Of a stretch of DNA of 9,979 nt, positions 1 to 4,933 are shown piece by piece. Within the stretch, counting starts at the first letter, position 1. Every line of letters begins with the position of its first letter. Where the stretch lies: assembly GCA_030630585.1 (NCBI GenBank), contig DAOVMU010000041.1, forward strand, positions 1-9,979, in the 5' to 3' direction. The notes beneath the pieces are model-generated. The model was not told where the DNA came from. It did not search any database and saw nothing but the letters and a program-made list of their open reading frames with translations. This DNA comes from Candidatus Bathyarchaeota archaeon (GTDB lineage: Archaea > Thermoproteota > Bathyarchaeia > Bathyarchaeales > Bathycorpusculaceae). The translations under genes were made by a program, and so were the position numbers.

Positions 1-22
1 TATCTGTTCTCCTTTCTCACTA

Positions 23-38
23 TTAGATTCCTATCTAA
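23..38 (-). terminator. possible weak hairpin beyond the methyltransferase gene
   Basis: TTAGAT (23-28) and ATCTAA (33-38) are perfect inverted repeats around a 4-base loop, about 50 bases past the stop codon of the minus-strand methyltransferase. Six AT-rich base pairs are weak and no long T-run follows, so a role in 3'-end formation is only a guess. Confidence 0.2.
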
Positions 39-85
39 ACTGATTCTTGTCTCAAACTGCTGTACAAAATCTTTTATCGGCTTCA

Positions 86-973
86 TTAAACACACACACG
101 CTTCTTAAGCTTACACACGAAGAAACCTTGGGTCTGTCCAGGCCAGATTCTTCTGCAATGTCTTATCGAACTGTCCAGTTGTTTTCCGTTGACTTTTACC
201 AAAGCTTCTTCTCCGTGGCAGCTGATTTTTTCAACTTGAAGACCTAAGTTTCTTATCGCCCAGTCAATGTTTAGTTCGTTCTCTTCCGGCTCTAATGAGC
301 ATGTCGCGTAGACCATTTCGCCGTCATCCTTCAGGACATTGGCTGCTTCTTTCAGTATTCTCTTTTGGAGTTCAGCGTTTTTCTCCACATCCTTTATTGT
401 TCTTTTTTGGAACCAGTCCTTGTCCGTTACGAAATTGCCTGAGCATGGAACGTCCAAGAGTATTCTGTCAAACCTAATTTTCAGCTGTGAAACCCGTCTT
501 GCATCCATATGATACACTATTGTATTTTTCACGTGGCACCGTTCCAGATGGTTACATAATGCAATTAATCTTCGGTGTTTAACATCTAAAGCGATTATTG
601 CACCTGTGTTCTCCATTAAATCGGCCAATTGAACGGTTTTTCCTCCTGGAGCTGAACAAGCATCCATCACAGTCTTGCCTTTTAATTCTGTAAATAATGT
701 TGCGGGGATTTGGGCGGCTGCCTCTTGAATTGAGTACAAGCCTAAGAGGTATTCTGATGTTGCCCCCAAAGAGAACTCTGATTTACGAATCCAGTAACCG
801 TTTTCGAGGAAGGGAATCTTTTCAAGCCTTATCCCTAATGAACGCAGTCTTTCGGGTACATCTGTTTTCTTGGCGTTTATGGAGTTTATTCTGATGGCTT
901 GTTTCAGCTTGACATCTTTGTATTTCCAGCCCATTTTCTCGTAACGACTTAAGAAAAAATTTCTGGCAGCCAT
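86..973 (-). CDS. tRNA/rRNA cytosine-5 methyltransferase (NSUN/RsmB/aTrm4-like)
   Basis: This 295-residue protein is predicted to transfer a methyl group from S-adenosylmethionine to carbon 5 of cytosine in RNA, in the cytoplasm. The SAM-binding motif I is DACSAPGGKT (residues 104-113), followed by ALD (128-130) and DAR (157-159). The two cysteines typical of RNA m5C enzymes are present: LDVPCSG with Cys177 and ATCSLEPEEN with Cys225, the former assisting product release and the latter forming the covalent bond in known family members. The C-terminal RIWPGQTQGFF is also family-typical. No PUA domain is seen and the length matches the short archaeal Trm4-type enzymes, so a tRNA target is more likely than an rRNA one, but the exact position cannot be read from sequence. 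The ATG at 973 lies about 27 bases after a TATA-like element, suggesting a leaderless message. The family call is firm, the substrate inferred. Confidence 0.92.
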   Translation of the reverse strand: MAARNFFLSRYEKMGWKYKDVKLKQAIRINSINAKKTDVPERLRSLGIRLEKIPFLENGYWIRKSEFSLGATSEYLLGLYSIQEAAAQIPATLFTELKGKTVMDACSAPGGKTVQLADLMENTGAIIALDVKHRRLIALCNHLERCHVKNTIVYHMDARRVSQLKIRFDRILLDVPCSGNFVTDKDWFQKRTIKDVEKNAELQKRILKEAANVLKDDGEMVYATCSLEPEENELNIDWAIRNLGLQVEKISCHGEEALVKVNGKQLDSSIRHCRRIWPGQTQGFFVCKLKKRVCV

Positions 974-1271
974 TAACGATAGATATAGCGATTGTTCATA
1001 AAAAGTTGGTGTTTCAGCGTGCGCTCAGCCAGTAGTTTACACAGAGACAAGCACGCCAAGAGCGTGAGAGTAAAGAAAACAGGGAACTGTACGGCGAGTG
1101 AGTAGGTTCAGCGACCGCCAAGGAATTGCCATGGTACTAATTGATGCCAAGTCATAATGTGTACCCTTATTTTGTAGACGTTCATTCTTTAAGATCATGA
1201 AATGTCTTCCTCGGCTACCAGTATTGCAGTCATAAACTGTATTGTGATCACACTTCATGGAAACCTTGGAC
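974..1271. other. gene-poor interval with a locally G+C-richer stretch and a hairpin
   Basis: No convincing protein gene was found in these roughly 300 bases. A minus-strand ORF of 73 codons (1037-1258) exists, but its composition is unlike a folded protein and only a weak AAGGT lies before it. About half the bases in 1021-1140 are G or C, higher than the flanks. CACGC (1052-1056) and GCGTG (1062-1066) can form a 5-bp hairpin with a 5-base loop. The stretch could be an untranslated RNA or a decayed element; no RNA family was recognised. Confidence 0.35.
996..1005 (-). promoter_or_regulatory. TATA-like element for the methyltransferase gene
   Basis: The minus strand reads CTTTTTATGA here, centred about 27 bases before the ATG at 973. 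At standard archaeal TATA-to-start spacing, transcription would begin at or next to the start codon, so the gene may be leaderless. Confidence 0.45.
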
Positions 1272-1526
1272 TTACTCTTTCCCTCCCCATTTCCCTATGA
1301 AAACTATGGCAAGCACACATACTATTGTGACTATGATAGCAACTATCACGAAATACATCCAACCGAACCACGTGCCACCAGTCGTTGTCAGCGATATTCC
1401 CATTGTGGCAAAGGCTCCAAGCACAACGTTCGTCCATATCATACCGATGACTATGCCAAAGGCTGTGCCTAATGAAGTAGCGATGGTTTTTCGGAATTCC
1501 CCCATAGTGACCTTCTTTTCACTCAT
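1272..1526 (-). CDS. small two-helix membrane protein (DUF5654-like)
   Basis: This 84-residue protein has a short charged N-terminus, a first membrane segment at about residues 16-40 (containing GMIWTN), a small polar Thr/Gly loop, a second segment at about 55-78, and a basic tail GKWGGKE. The pattern, with a Trp inside helix 1 and an alternating Ile/Val second helix ending in IGKW, resembles the archaeal DUF5654 family, whose function is unknown. The ATG at 1526 is preceded by a strong Shine-Dalgarno AGGAGGTGA with a 7-base spacer, which makes the start secure; an internal ATG at residue 8 has no comparable site. It is the most downstream of three tiny minus-strand genes, each apparently with its own promoter. 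The membrane location is clear, the family assignment probable, the role unknown. Confidence 0.8.
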   Translation of the reverse strand: MSEKKVTMGEFRKTIATSLGTAFGIVIGMIWTNVVLGAFATMGISLTTTGGTWFGWMYFVIVAIIVTIVCVLAIVFIGKWGGKE

Positions 1527-1533
1527 CCTCTTC

Positions 1534-1542
1534 TCACCTCCT
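1534..1542 (-). promoter_or_regulatory. strong Shine-Dalgarno site of the DUF5654-like gene
   Basis: The minus strand reads AGGAGGTGA, a full match to the usual archaeal 16S rRNA 3' end, 7 bases before the ATG at 1526. It fixes the start of this small gene. Confidence 0.75.
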
Positions 1543-1584
1543 AATAACCTTCTGGCAAATTTCTATAGCAAAGTCAGTTCTACA

Positions 1585-1595
1585 CTTATTAATTT
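1585..1595 (-). promoter_or_regulatory. TATA-like element for the DUF5654-like gene
   Basis: The minus strand reads AAATTAATAAG. At normal spacing transcription would begin near 1563, giving a leader of about 35 bases that contains the Shine-Dalgarno site. Confidence 0.4.
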
Positions 1596-1695
1596 GCTTT
1601 AGTAATCTTGCAGTGAAGCTCGTGCAAACTCAAATACTGAATGGAACAAACTGAATTCTATTAGTCTTAGACTGGGCTTTCCTACTCTGCCCTTG

Positions 1696-1857
1696 CTACT
1701 TCTCTTTCCTCTTTTTCTCTTCTCCCTTGACGCCTTTGATTAATCCTTTGCCGATACTTTTAGTTATTCCCCAACCCTTCTTGATGCCTTTGCCGACCAC
1801 TTCACCGGTTTTCTCAGCAGCTTCTTCAGCTTTTCCCTTTTCTTCTTTCTTTCCCAC
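1696..1857 (-). CDS. 53-residue basic Gly/Lys-rich small protein, GTG start
   Basis: This ORF is short and starts with GTG. The predicted product begins MGKKEEKGKAEEAAEK, runs through a Gly/Lys-periodic core (VGKGIKKGWG, then ITKSIGKGLIKGVKG, residues 21-45) and ends in charged residues EEKKRKEK. Gly-Lys-Gly units recur about every 10-15 residues with hydrophobic residues between, so the core could form an amphipathic basic segment that binds membranes or nucleic acid. GAGGTGAT lies 3 bases before the GTG and an in-frame TGA stop is just upstream, so no longer version is possible. A TATA element lies about 35 bases further up. An overlapping ORF in another frame (from an ATG at 1875) is shorter and less protein-like. 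No family was recognised with confidence. It sits between two tiny membrane-protein genes on the same strand, which hints at a shared envelope or stress role. Confidence 0.65.
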   Translation of the reverse strand: MGKKEEKGKAEEAAEKTGEVVGKGIKKGWGITKSIGKGLIKGVKGEEKKRKEK

Positions 1858-1860
1858 ACT

Positions 1861-1868
1861 ATCACCTC
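1861..1868 (-). promoter_or_regulatory. Shine-Dalgarno site of the 53-residue gene
   Basis: The minus strand reads GAGGTGAT just before the GTG start at 1857. The spacing is short (3 bases from the end of the match), but there is no other usable start in this frame. Confidence 0.55.
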
Positions 1869-1886
1869 AAACCTCATACGAAATAT

Positions 1887-1895
1887 GTATAAAAG
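1887..1895 (-). promoter_or_regulatory. TATA element for the 53-residue gene
   Basis: The minus strand reads CTTTTATAC, a good archaeal TATA match. Transcription would start near 1865, giving a very short leader. This argues that the small ORF is a separately expressed gene. Confidence 0.5.
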
Positions 1896-2067
1896 AAACT
1901 GAATAAAACTTAATCGGTTCTTGTCTCAAGAAAAATAGAGTGTAAGCCATTTCTACGAACCTTAAGCCTTGACTTCTGTAGAGTCTAGGAAAAAGAATAC
2001 CTGCAAGATTTCCACGTACTAGAATTTGTAGTAAGGTCCTGAACCTGTATTTTCGATTTCGGTCTGA

Positions 2068-2262
2068 TTATCTCTTGTTTGTTTCCAAAGAGGCTGTCAA
2101 CAAGAGCACTCCTTGAATCACCAGAAACAGTCCGACTATCCATACGAGAATACTTGGAAACAGCATGACCAGTATGCCGAATATTATGCACAGTACAGCT
2201 AACACAGGTTTTGAAATCGTTATTCCCAGTTTCTTCAATCCGCTATCTATGTACTCAGTCAT
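2068..2262 (-). CDS. small two-helix membrane protein (DUF3096-like)
   Basis: This 64-residue protein has a polar N-terminus (about 18 residues) followed by two closely spaced hydrophobic segments, about 19-34 and 37-56, separated by a tight FPS turn, and a short polar tail ending ETNKR. The arrangement of a first helix ending in GILVMLFPS and a second beginning LVWIVGLFLVIQG matches the DUF3096 type of tiny hairpin membrane proteins, which are of unknown function. The ATG at 2262 is preceded by AGGAG with about 8 bases between. A TATA element lies about 55-65 bases upstream. The gene diverges from the surface-protein gene at 2422 and heads the group of three tiny minus-strand genes. A 68-codon ORF overlapping in another frame (1985-2191) is a shadow. 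Confidence 0.78.
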   Translation of the reverse strand: MTEYIDSGLKKLGITISKPVLAVLCIIFGILVMLFPSILVWIVGLFLVIQGVLLLTASLETNKR

Positions 2263-2317
2263 AGCTTTTTCTCCTAATCTGTAGCAATTTGAATGTTAGC
2301 CTTCTTAACAATTATGA

Positions 2318-2337
2318 AGTATAAATCAATAATTGAT
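2318..2337 (-). promoter_or_regulatory. TATA element with overlapping inverted repeat upstream of the DUF3096-like gene
   Basis: The minus strand reads GATTTATACT (2318-2327). Overlapping its upstream edge is an inverted repeat, ATCAAT-A-ATTGAT (2325-2337), which would cover the TFB recognition element. A protein bound there could block or help TFB. Six-base half sites can occur by chance, so the operator role is a suggestion only. Confidence 0.4.
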
Positions 2338-2389
2338 GCCGTTGCATGCCCGGTCATTTCGGAACTAGAAGAATATTCTATAATTCAAG

Positions 2390-2398
2390 TCTATATAC
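2390..2398 (+). promoter_or_regulatory. TATA element for the surface-protein gene
   Basis: TCTATATAC lies about 27 bases before the first ATG at 2422, so the message could begin at that ATG. A short palindrome, AGAATATTCT (2370-2379), sits 10 bases upstream of the element. Confidence 0.5.
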
Positions 2399-2421
2399 GC
2401 TGAAATACTTGTTTTGGTCAT

Positions 2422-3546
2422 ATGCAGAGCAAATGGGAGATAATGGAAATGGTTAAAATTAAGAAATATGTTGGCTGGAAGGTTTTGGCGCTTCTTGGAA
2501 TGTTGGCTGCGTTTTCATTTGCCTACGTCTTTGCAACTCATATGCCAACGGCTTTTCACGGCATTGGCGTGTTGAAGAGTGCTGATCCCTTTGCTGCTAT
2601 CGGCGATACGGTTACATATCAGATAAAAGTCTATAACCCTTCCAACTATGATTTGTACAACATCAATGTAACTGACCCCATGCTTGAACTCAACGATACA
2701 ATTCCATTTATGGCAGCATCAAACACAACTGGTGTAACTTACACTTTTCACAGAGAAGTCTTAGAAACCGATCCTGATTCCCTAGTCAACACGGTTTATG
2801 TTGAAGCCATAGATTCTGAAGGAGTGCACTCATCAGCCTCCACGCAAGCCATCACAGTTCTAGTTGAACGACTCATTGTTATTAGCAAAACTGGACTTGA
2901 GTACGCCTGTAGAGGTGAGACCATAGACTACACAATAATGGTGAATAATACGGGTAACGTAGACCTGTTTGACGTAGTTGTAGAAGATGAAATGTTGGGT
3001 TTCACCTGGAAAGGAGACTTAAGCGAAGGAGAATCTAACGTTTTTAACCTTACGTATAAGGTTCCATGCGATGCTGAAGAAGCTTTTACAAACACCGCCA
3101 CCGTCTGGGCGCAACTAAACGATACAACAATCTATAACGAAGCCTCATGGACCACAGAAATTCTTCACCCTTTCGTTCCACATAGTATGGGATATTGGAA
3201 GAATCATCCAGAAAACTGGCCTGTAGATGAAATAGACATAGGAAACGTAACTTACACAAAAGAAGAGGCTCTCACTATACTGAAGGAAGCAAACGCTAAA
3301 GACGCCACAAAAATGCTTGCAGCACAGCTCATCGCAGCAAAATTGAACAGGATATCCGGGGCTTCTCCATGGTTCTCACATAACTGTAACTGCGCCAATT
3401 CGCTGAGCATCGATGATATCATTGAGGAAGCTGATACTTTCCTAACCAACCATAGCATTGGCTCTGACCCGCGAGGTGAAGATAGAGAAGTTGCCTTGCA
3501 GCTGAAGAACACACTAGATGCGTACAACAATAGCGAATGCGACTAA
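2422..3546 (+). CDS. secreted or membrane-tethered surface protein with two DUF11-like domains and a GYWKNHP domain
   Basis: The 374-residue product starts with a basic stretch and one hydrophobic segment (about residues 19-38), a signal peptide or uncleaved anchor, so the rest lies outside the cell. Two beta-rich domains follow (about 46-148 and 150-248). Each opens with a 'GDTVTYQIKVYNPSN' or 'GETIDYTIMVNNTGN' strand pattern typical of the DUF11 repeat. The C-terminal part from residue 254 begins HSMGYWKNHPENWP, a motif seen in many microbial extracellular proteins, then an Ala-rich helical region and NCNCAN. At least eight N-X-S/T sites suggest glycosylation. No C-terminal membrane anchor or sorting signal is seen, so retention would rely on the N-terminal helix or on partners. 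The first ATG (2422) fits a leaderless message; a later ATG at 2449 has GGGAG upstream and is a real alternative start. Ligand and role are unknown. Confidence 0.83.
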   Translation: MQSKWEIMEMVKIKKYVGWKVLALLGMLAAFSFAYVFATHMPTAFHGIGVLKSADPFAAIGDTVTYQIKVYNPSNYDLYNINVTDPMLELNDTIPFMAASNTTGVTYTFHREVLETDPDSLVNTVYVEAIDSEGVHSSASTQAITVLVERLIVISKTGLEYACRGETIDYTIMVNNTGNVDLFDVVVEDEMLGFTWKGDLSEGESNVFNLTYKVPCDAEEAFTNTATVWAQLNDTTIYNEASWTTEILHPFVPHSMGYWKNHPENWPVDEIDIGNVTYTKEEALTILKEANAKDATKMLAAQLIAAKLNRISGASPWFSHNCNCANSLSIDDIIEEADTFLTNHSIGSDPRGEDREVALQLKNTLDAYNNSECD

Positions 3547-3574
3547 CCGGATTATCCTTACAAACAACGGCCTT

Positions 3575-3602
3575 GATACCTATGGGTCAGTAGGTCTCTT
3601 TA
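3575..3602 (+). terminator. possible terminator of the surface-protein gene
   Basis: ACCTA (3578-3582) and TAGGT (3591-3595) form a 5-bp stem, extended beyond one mismatch by GA/TC, followed by CTCTTT. It lies about 30 bases past the stop codon. The stem is short, so support is modest. Confidence 0.3.
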
Positions 3603-3714
3603 GCAACGGCACATAATAGAATACCTCGTAATCTTTCCGATGCTTCTAATCTTTTCCCGCTCTAGATAAACTACAGTATCTTTGCAAGTCTCTCTCACCC
3701 CTGACTGTGCATGC

Positions 3715-3789
3715 CTTCAGAAACTTGCATACTGTGTCAAGCGCATTGGTGATTTTCAGAACTTGCATAGAGAACTGCATTTATGCAAG
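3715..3789. repeat. direct and inverted repeats abutting the tRNA 3' end
   Basis: TTCAGAAACTTGCATA (3716-3731) recurs as TTCAGAACTTGCATA (3755-3769), differing by one base insertion, at a 39-base offset. The second copy is followed by its partial inverse TATGCAAG (3782-3789), giving an 8-bp stem with a 12-base loop (3762-3789) that ends one base before the encoded CCA of the tRNA. A further related TTGCAAG occurs at 3682-3688. The hairpin may help end tRNA transcription, or the set may be the trace of duplications at the tRNA. Confidence 0.55.
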
Positions 3790-3790
3790 A

Positions 3791-3867
3791 TGGTGCGGCC
3801 GCCGGGATTTGAACCCGGGTTCTCAGCGTGGCAGGCTGACGTCCTAACCAAACTAGACTACGGCCGC
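3791..3867 (-). tRNA. tRNA-Gly (anticodon GCC) with encoded CCA
   Basis: All arms can be drawn on the minus strand. The acceptor is GCGGCCG paired with CGGCCGC (7 bp). The D stem is GTCT/GGAC around a loop containing GG. The anticodon stem is TCAGC/GCTGA with loop CTGCCAC, giving anticodon GCC, which reads GGC/GGU glycine codons. A 4-base variable loop follows, then the T stem CCGGG/CCCGG around TTCAAAT. The discriminator base is A (3794) and CCA is encoded (3791-3793). No intron is present. A TATA-like element lies 24-33 bases upstream. Confidence 0.97.
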
Positions 3868-3890
3868 TCTAGTCTTCAGTAAAGCTTCCG

Positions 3891-3900
3891 TTTTTTAAAA
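3891..3900 (-). promoter_or_regulatory. TATA element for tRNA-Gly
   Basis: The minus strand reads TTTTAAAAAA, 24-33 bases upstream of the mature tRNA 5' end, preceded by an A-rich TFB-element-like stretch. Transcription would start very close to the mature end. Confidence 0.55.
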
Positions 3901-3917
3901 GATTTTGGTCGCGTTTG

Positions 3918-3926
3918 TTTATATCA
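3918..3926 (+). promoter_or_regulatory. promoter-like element pointing right, with no clear gene
   Basis: TTTATATCA is a good TATA match on the plus strand, back to back with the tRNA promoter. At normal spacing, transcription would begin near 3947, at or just before an ATG (3949) that opens only a 10-codon ORF. A GGAGGT (3929-3934) would fall upstream of the predicted transcription start. Readthrough would run antisense to the zinc-ribbon gene. It may be fortuitous. Confidence 0.25.
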
Positions 3927-4006
3927 GTGGAGGTAATATTCTCTTAACATGAGAGGAATTCCATGTGGCATCTATACTTGAGATTGAATAGGACAAAATT
4001 GATTCT

Positions 4007-4261
4007 CTATTGTGATCTCTTCTTGCTGAAAACTTGGAATCCAGTTAGATGAATCTGACTTTCACATTTAATACACTTCAAGATAATTTTTTCCAAGTAG
4101 TTTCCTCTCACTACTGGTTCCAAAATTGTATAAACGTCTTCATTTTCGTCATCTGGAGATATGCTGATTCCACATTTTGGGCACTTAACATCTCCTCTTC
4201 CCTTGATCTTAGTCAAGTCAATAGTATAGAATTTGATTCGTTGCAATTTTAGTTCTTCCAT
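4007..4261 (-). CDS. 84-residue zinc-ribbon protein of unknown function
   Basis: The product has two CxxC pairs, CPKC (Cys27, Cys30) and CIKC (Cys63, Cys66), about 32 residues apart, forming one predicted zinc-ribbon. Between them are an acidic loop (PDDENEDVY) and beta-type segments; the N-terminus is basic and the C-terminus is FSKKRSQ. Such small ribbons are often nucleic-acid or protein-binding adaptors, but no specific family was recognised. The ATG at 4261 is preferred over an upstream TTG (4285) because the TATA-like CTTAAGTAT at 4290-4298 would start transcription near 4268, leaving the TTG outside the message. No Shine-Dalgarno site is visible, which fits a near-leaderless transcript. 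It lies downstream of the winged-helix gene on the same strand, and a perfect palindrome sits just above its promoter. Confidence 0.72.
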   Translation of the reverse strand: MEELKLQRIKFYTIDLTKIKGRGDVKCPKCGISISPDDENEDVYTILEPVVRGNYLEKIILKCIKCESQIHLTGFQVFSKKRSQ

Positions 4262-4289
4262 TCTTCGATTACCAAGTAATGACAAAGAG

Positions 4290-4298
4290 ATACTTAAG
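4290..4298 (-). promoter_or_regulatory. TATA-like element for the zinc-ribbon gene
   Basis: The minus strand reads CTTAAGTAT about 30 bases before the ATG at 4261. The identical 9-mer lies upstream of the ribbon-helix-helix gene (9473-9481), which supports a real promoter element. Confidence 0.45.
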
Positions 4299-4310
4299 AC
4301 TTGGCAAGAT

Positions 4311-4324
4311 GTTTCATATGAAAC
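4311..4324. promoter_or_regulatory. perfect 14-base palindrome, candidate operator
   Basis: GTTTCATATGAAAC reads identically on both strands. It sits 12 bases upstream of the TATA-like element of the zinc-ribbon gene and about 80 bases after the stop of the winged-helix regulator, the usual position of an archaeal activator or repressor site. One such palindrome in 10 kb can occur by chance; its position is the main argument. Confidence 0.4.
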
Positions 4325-4402
4325 GCCGCATCCTTACAGCAAAACTTTCGCATTCGATAATCTTGCTTTCAACTGACTTCTTAGACGCATTAAATCGTTT
4401 CT

Positions 4403-4738
4403 TCAGTTCTCAGATTTCTTTTCCCTGTTTACTCTTTCCAGTTTTTGTATAATTTCTATTGCTTCGTCTATCACCCTTATTCTACTTGAGATTTTCCCGA
4501 GATATTTCTGGAAGTTGAGCGTTCTCAGCACCGCTATGCCCTTTTCTGTAATGGCATACATCGTTTTCTTATTTGATCCTCGTTCTTCCACAAGACTGTT
4601 CTCTATTAAGAAGTCTAAATGTTGCCTAAGAATTGTGCAGTGCATACTGATTTCATATGCTATGCTGTCAAAGGTCAACGGATTATTCACAAGAGCTTCC
4701 AAAATGAACTCATATGACTCCAGTTTTGACCTTCGCAT
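4403..4738 (-). CDS. winged helix-turn-helix transcriptional regulator
   Basis: This 111-residue protein is a predicted DNA-binding regulator. Residues 8-52 form the helix-turn-helix core: a first helix SYEFILEALV, then LTFDSIAYEIS, a recognition helix around TILRQHLDFLIENSLV and a turn into the wing. The wing strand KKTMYAITEKG (58-68) has the YxxTxxG pattern common in archaeal single-domain regulators (HTH_45-like). The C-terminal helix (about 84-107), rich in Ile and charged residues, probably mediates dimerisation. ATG 4738 is chosen because AGGTG precedes it by 6 bases; a GTG at 4747 in the same frame overlaps that ribosome site and is less likely. A TATA element lies at 4774-4780. Its target is unknown; the palindrome upstream of the neighbouring zinc-ribbon gene is a natural candidate. 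Confidence 0.85.
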   Translation of the reverse strand: MRRSKLESYEFILEALVNNPLTFDSIAYEISMHCTILRQHLDFLIENSLVEERGSNKKTMYAITEKGIAVLRTLNFQKYLGKISSRIRVIDEAIEIIQKLERVNREKKSEN

Positions 4739-4773
4739 TATATGCACCTTCTTCTAGGTTTTGCTTACCGTGG

Positions 4774-4780
4774 ATAAATC
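4774..4780 (-). promoter_or_regulatory. TATA-like element for the winged-helix gene
   Basis: The minus strand reads GATTTAT, 36-42 bases before the ATG at 4738. The predicted short leader still contains the AGGTG ribosome site (4745-4749). Confidence 0.4.
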
Positions 4781-4933
4781 GCTTGTGAATTCTGAATCTT
4801 TAGTATCAAGTTTCGATGAATACTGCAAAAGCACCGATATGAAATCTTCAGGACTTTTGTGAAGTAAAGCAGAAAAAGGCTAAGGCGTTTGTTACCAGTT
4901 GTCTTACTGGACTATAATCGCATGGACTGCCTT

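Noticed and set aside
1037..1258. Minus-strand 73-codon ORF
   Set aside because: Composition is not protein-like, there is only a weak AAGGT before it and no clear promoter, and it lies in a stretch better explained as non-coding.
1297..1602. Plus-strand 101-codon ORF
   Set aside because: It is antisense to the DUF5654-like gene, which has a strong ribosome site and two clear membrane helices; the plus frame only mirrors it.
44..1929. Shared 12-mer TTCTTGTCTCAA at 44-55 and 1918-1929
   Set aside because: A few such 12-base matches are expected by chance in 10 kb, and the flanks do not match.
1985..2191. Minus-strand 68-codon ORF
   Set aside because: It overlaps the DUF3096-like gene in another frame, lacks a ribosome site and has no hydrophobic or domain pattern.
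3682..3882. Plus-strand 66-codon ORF containing RPPGFEPG
   Set aside because: This is the well-known false translation of the antisense strand of a tRNA; it overlaps tRNA-Gly completely.
4770..4862. Plus-strand 30-codon ORF starting at GTG
   Set aside because: It overlaps the promoter of the winged-helix gene on the opposite strand, has no ribosome site or partner, and is short enough to be chance.
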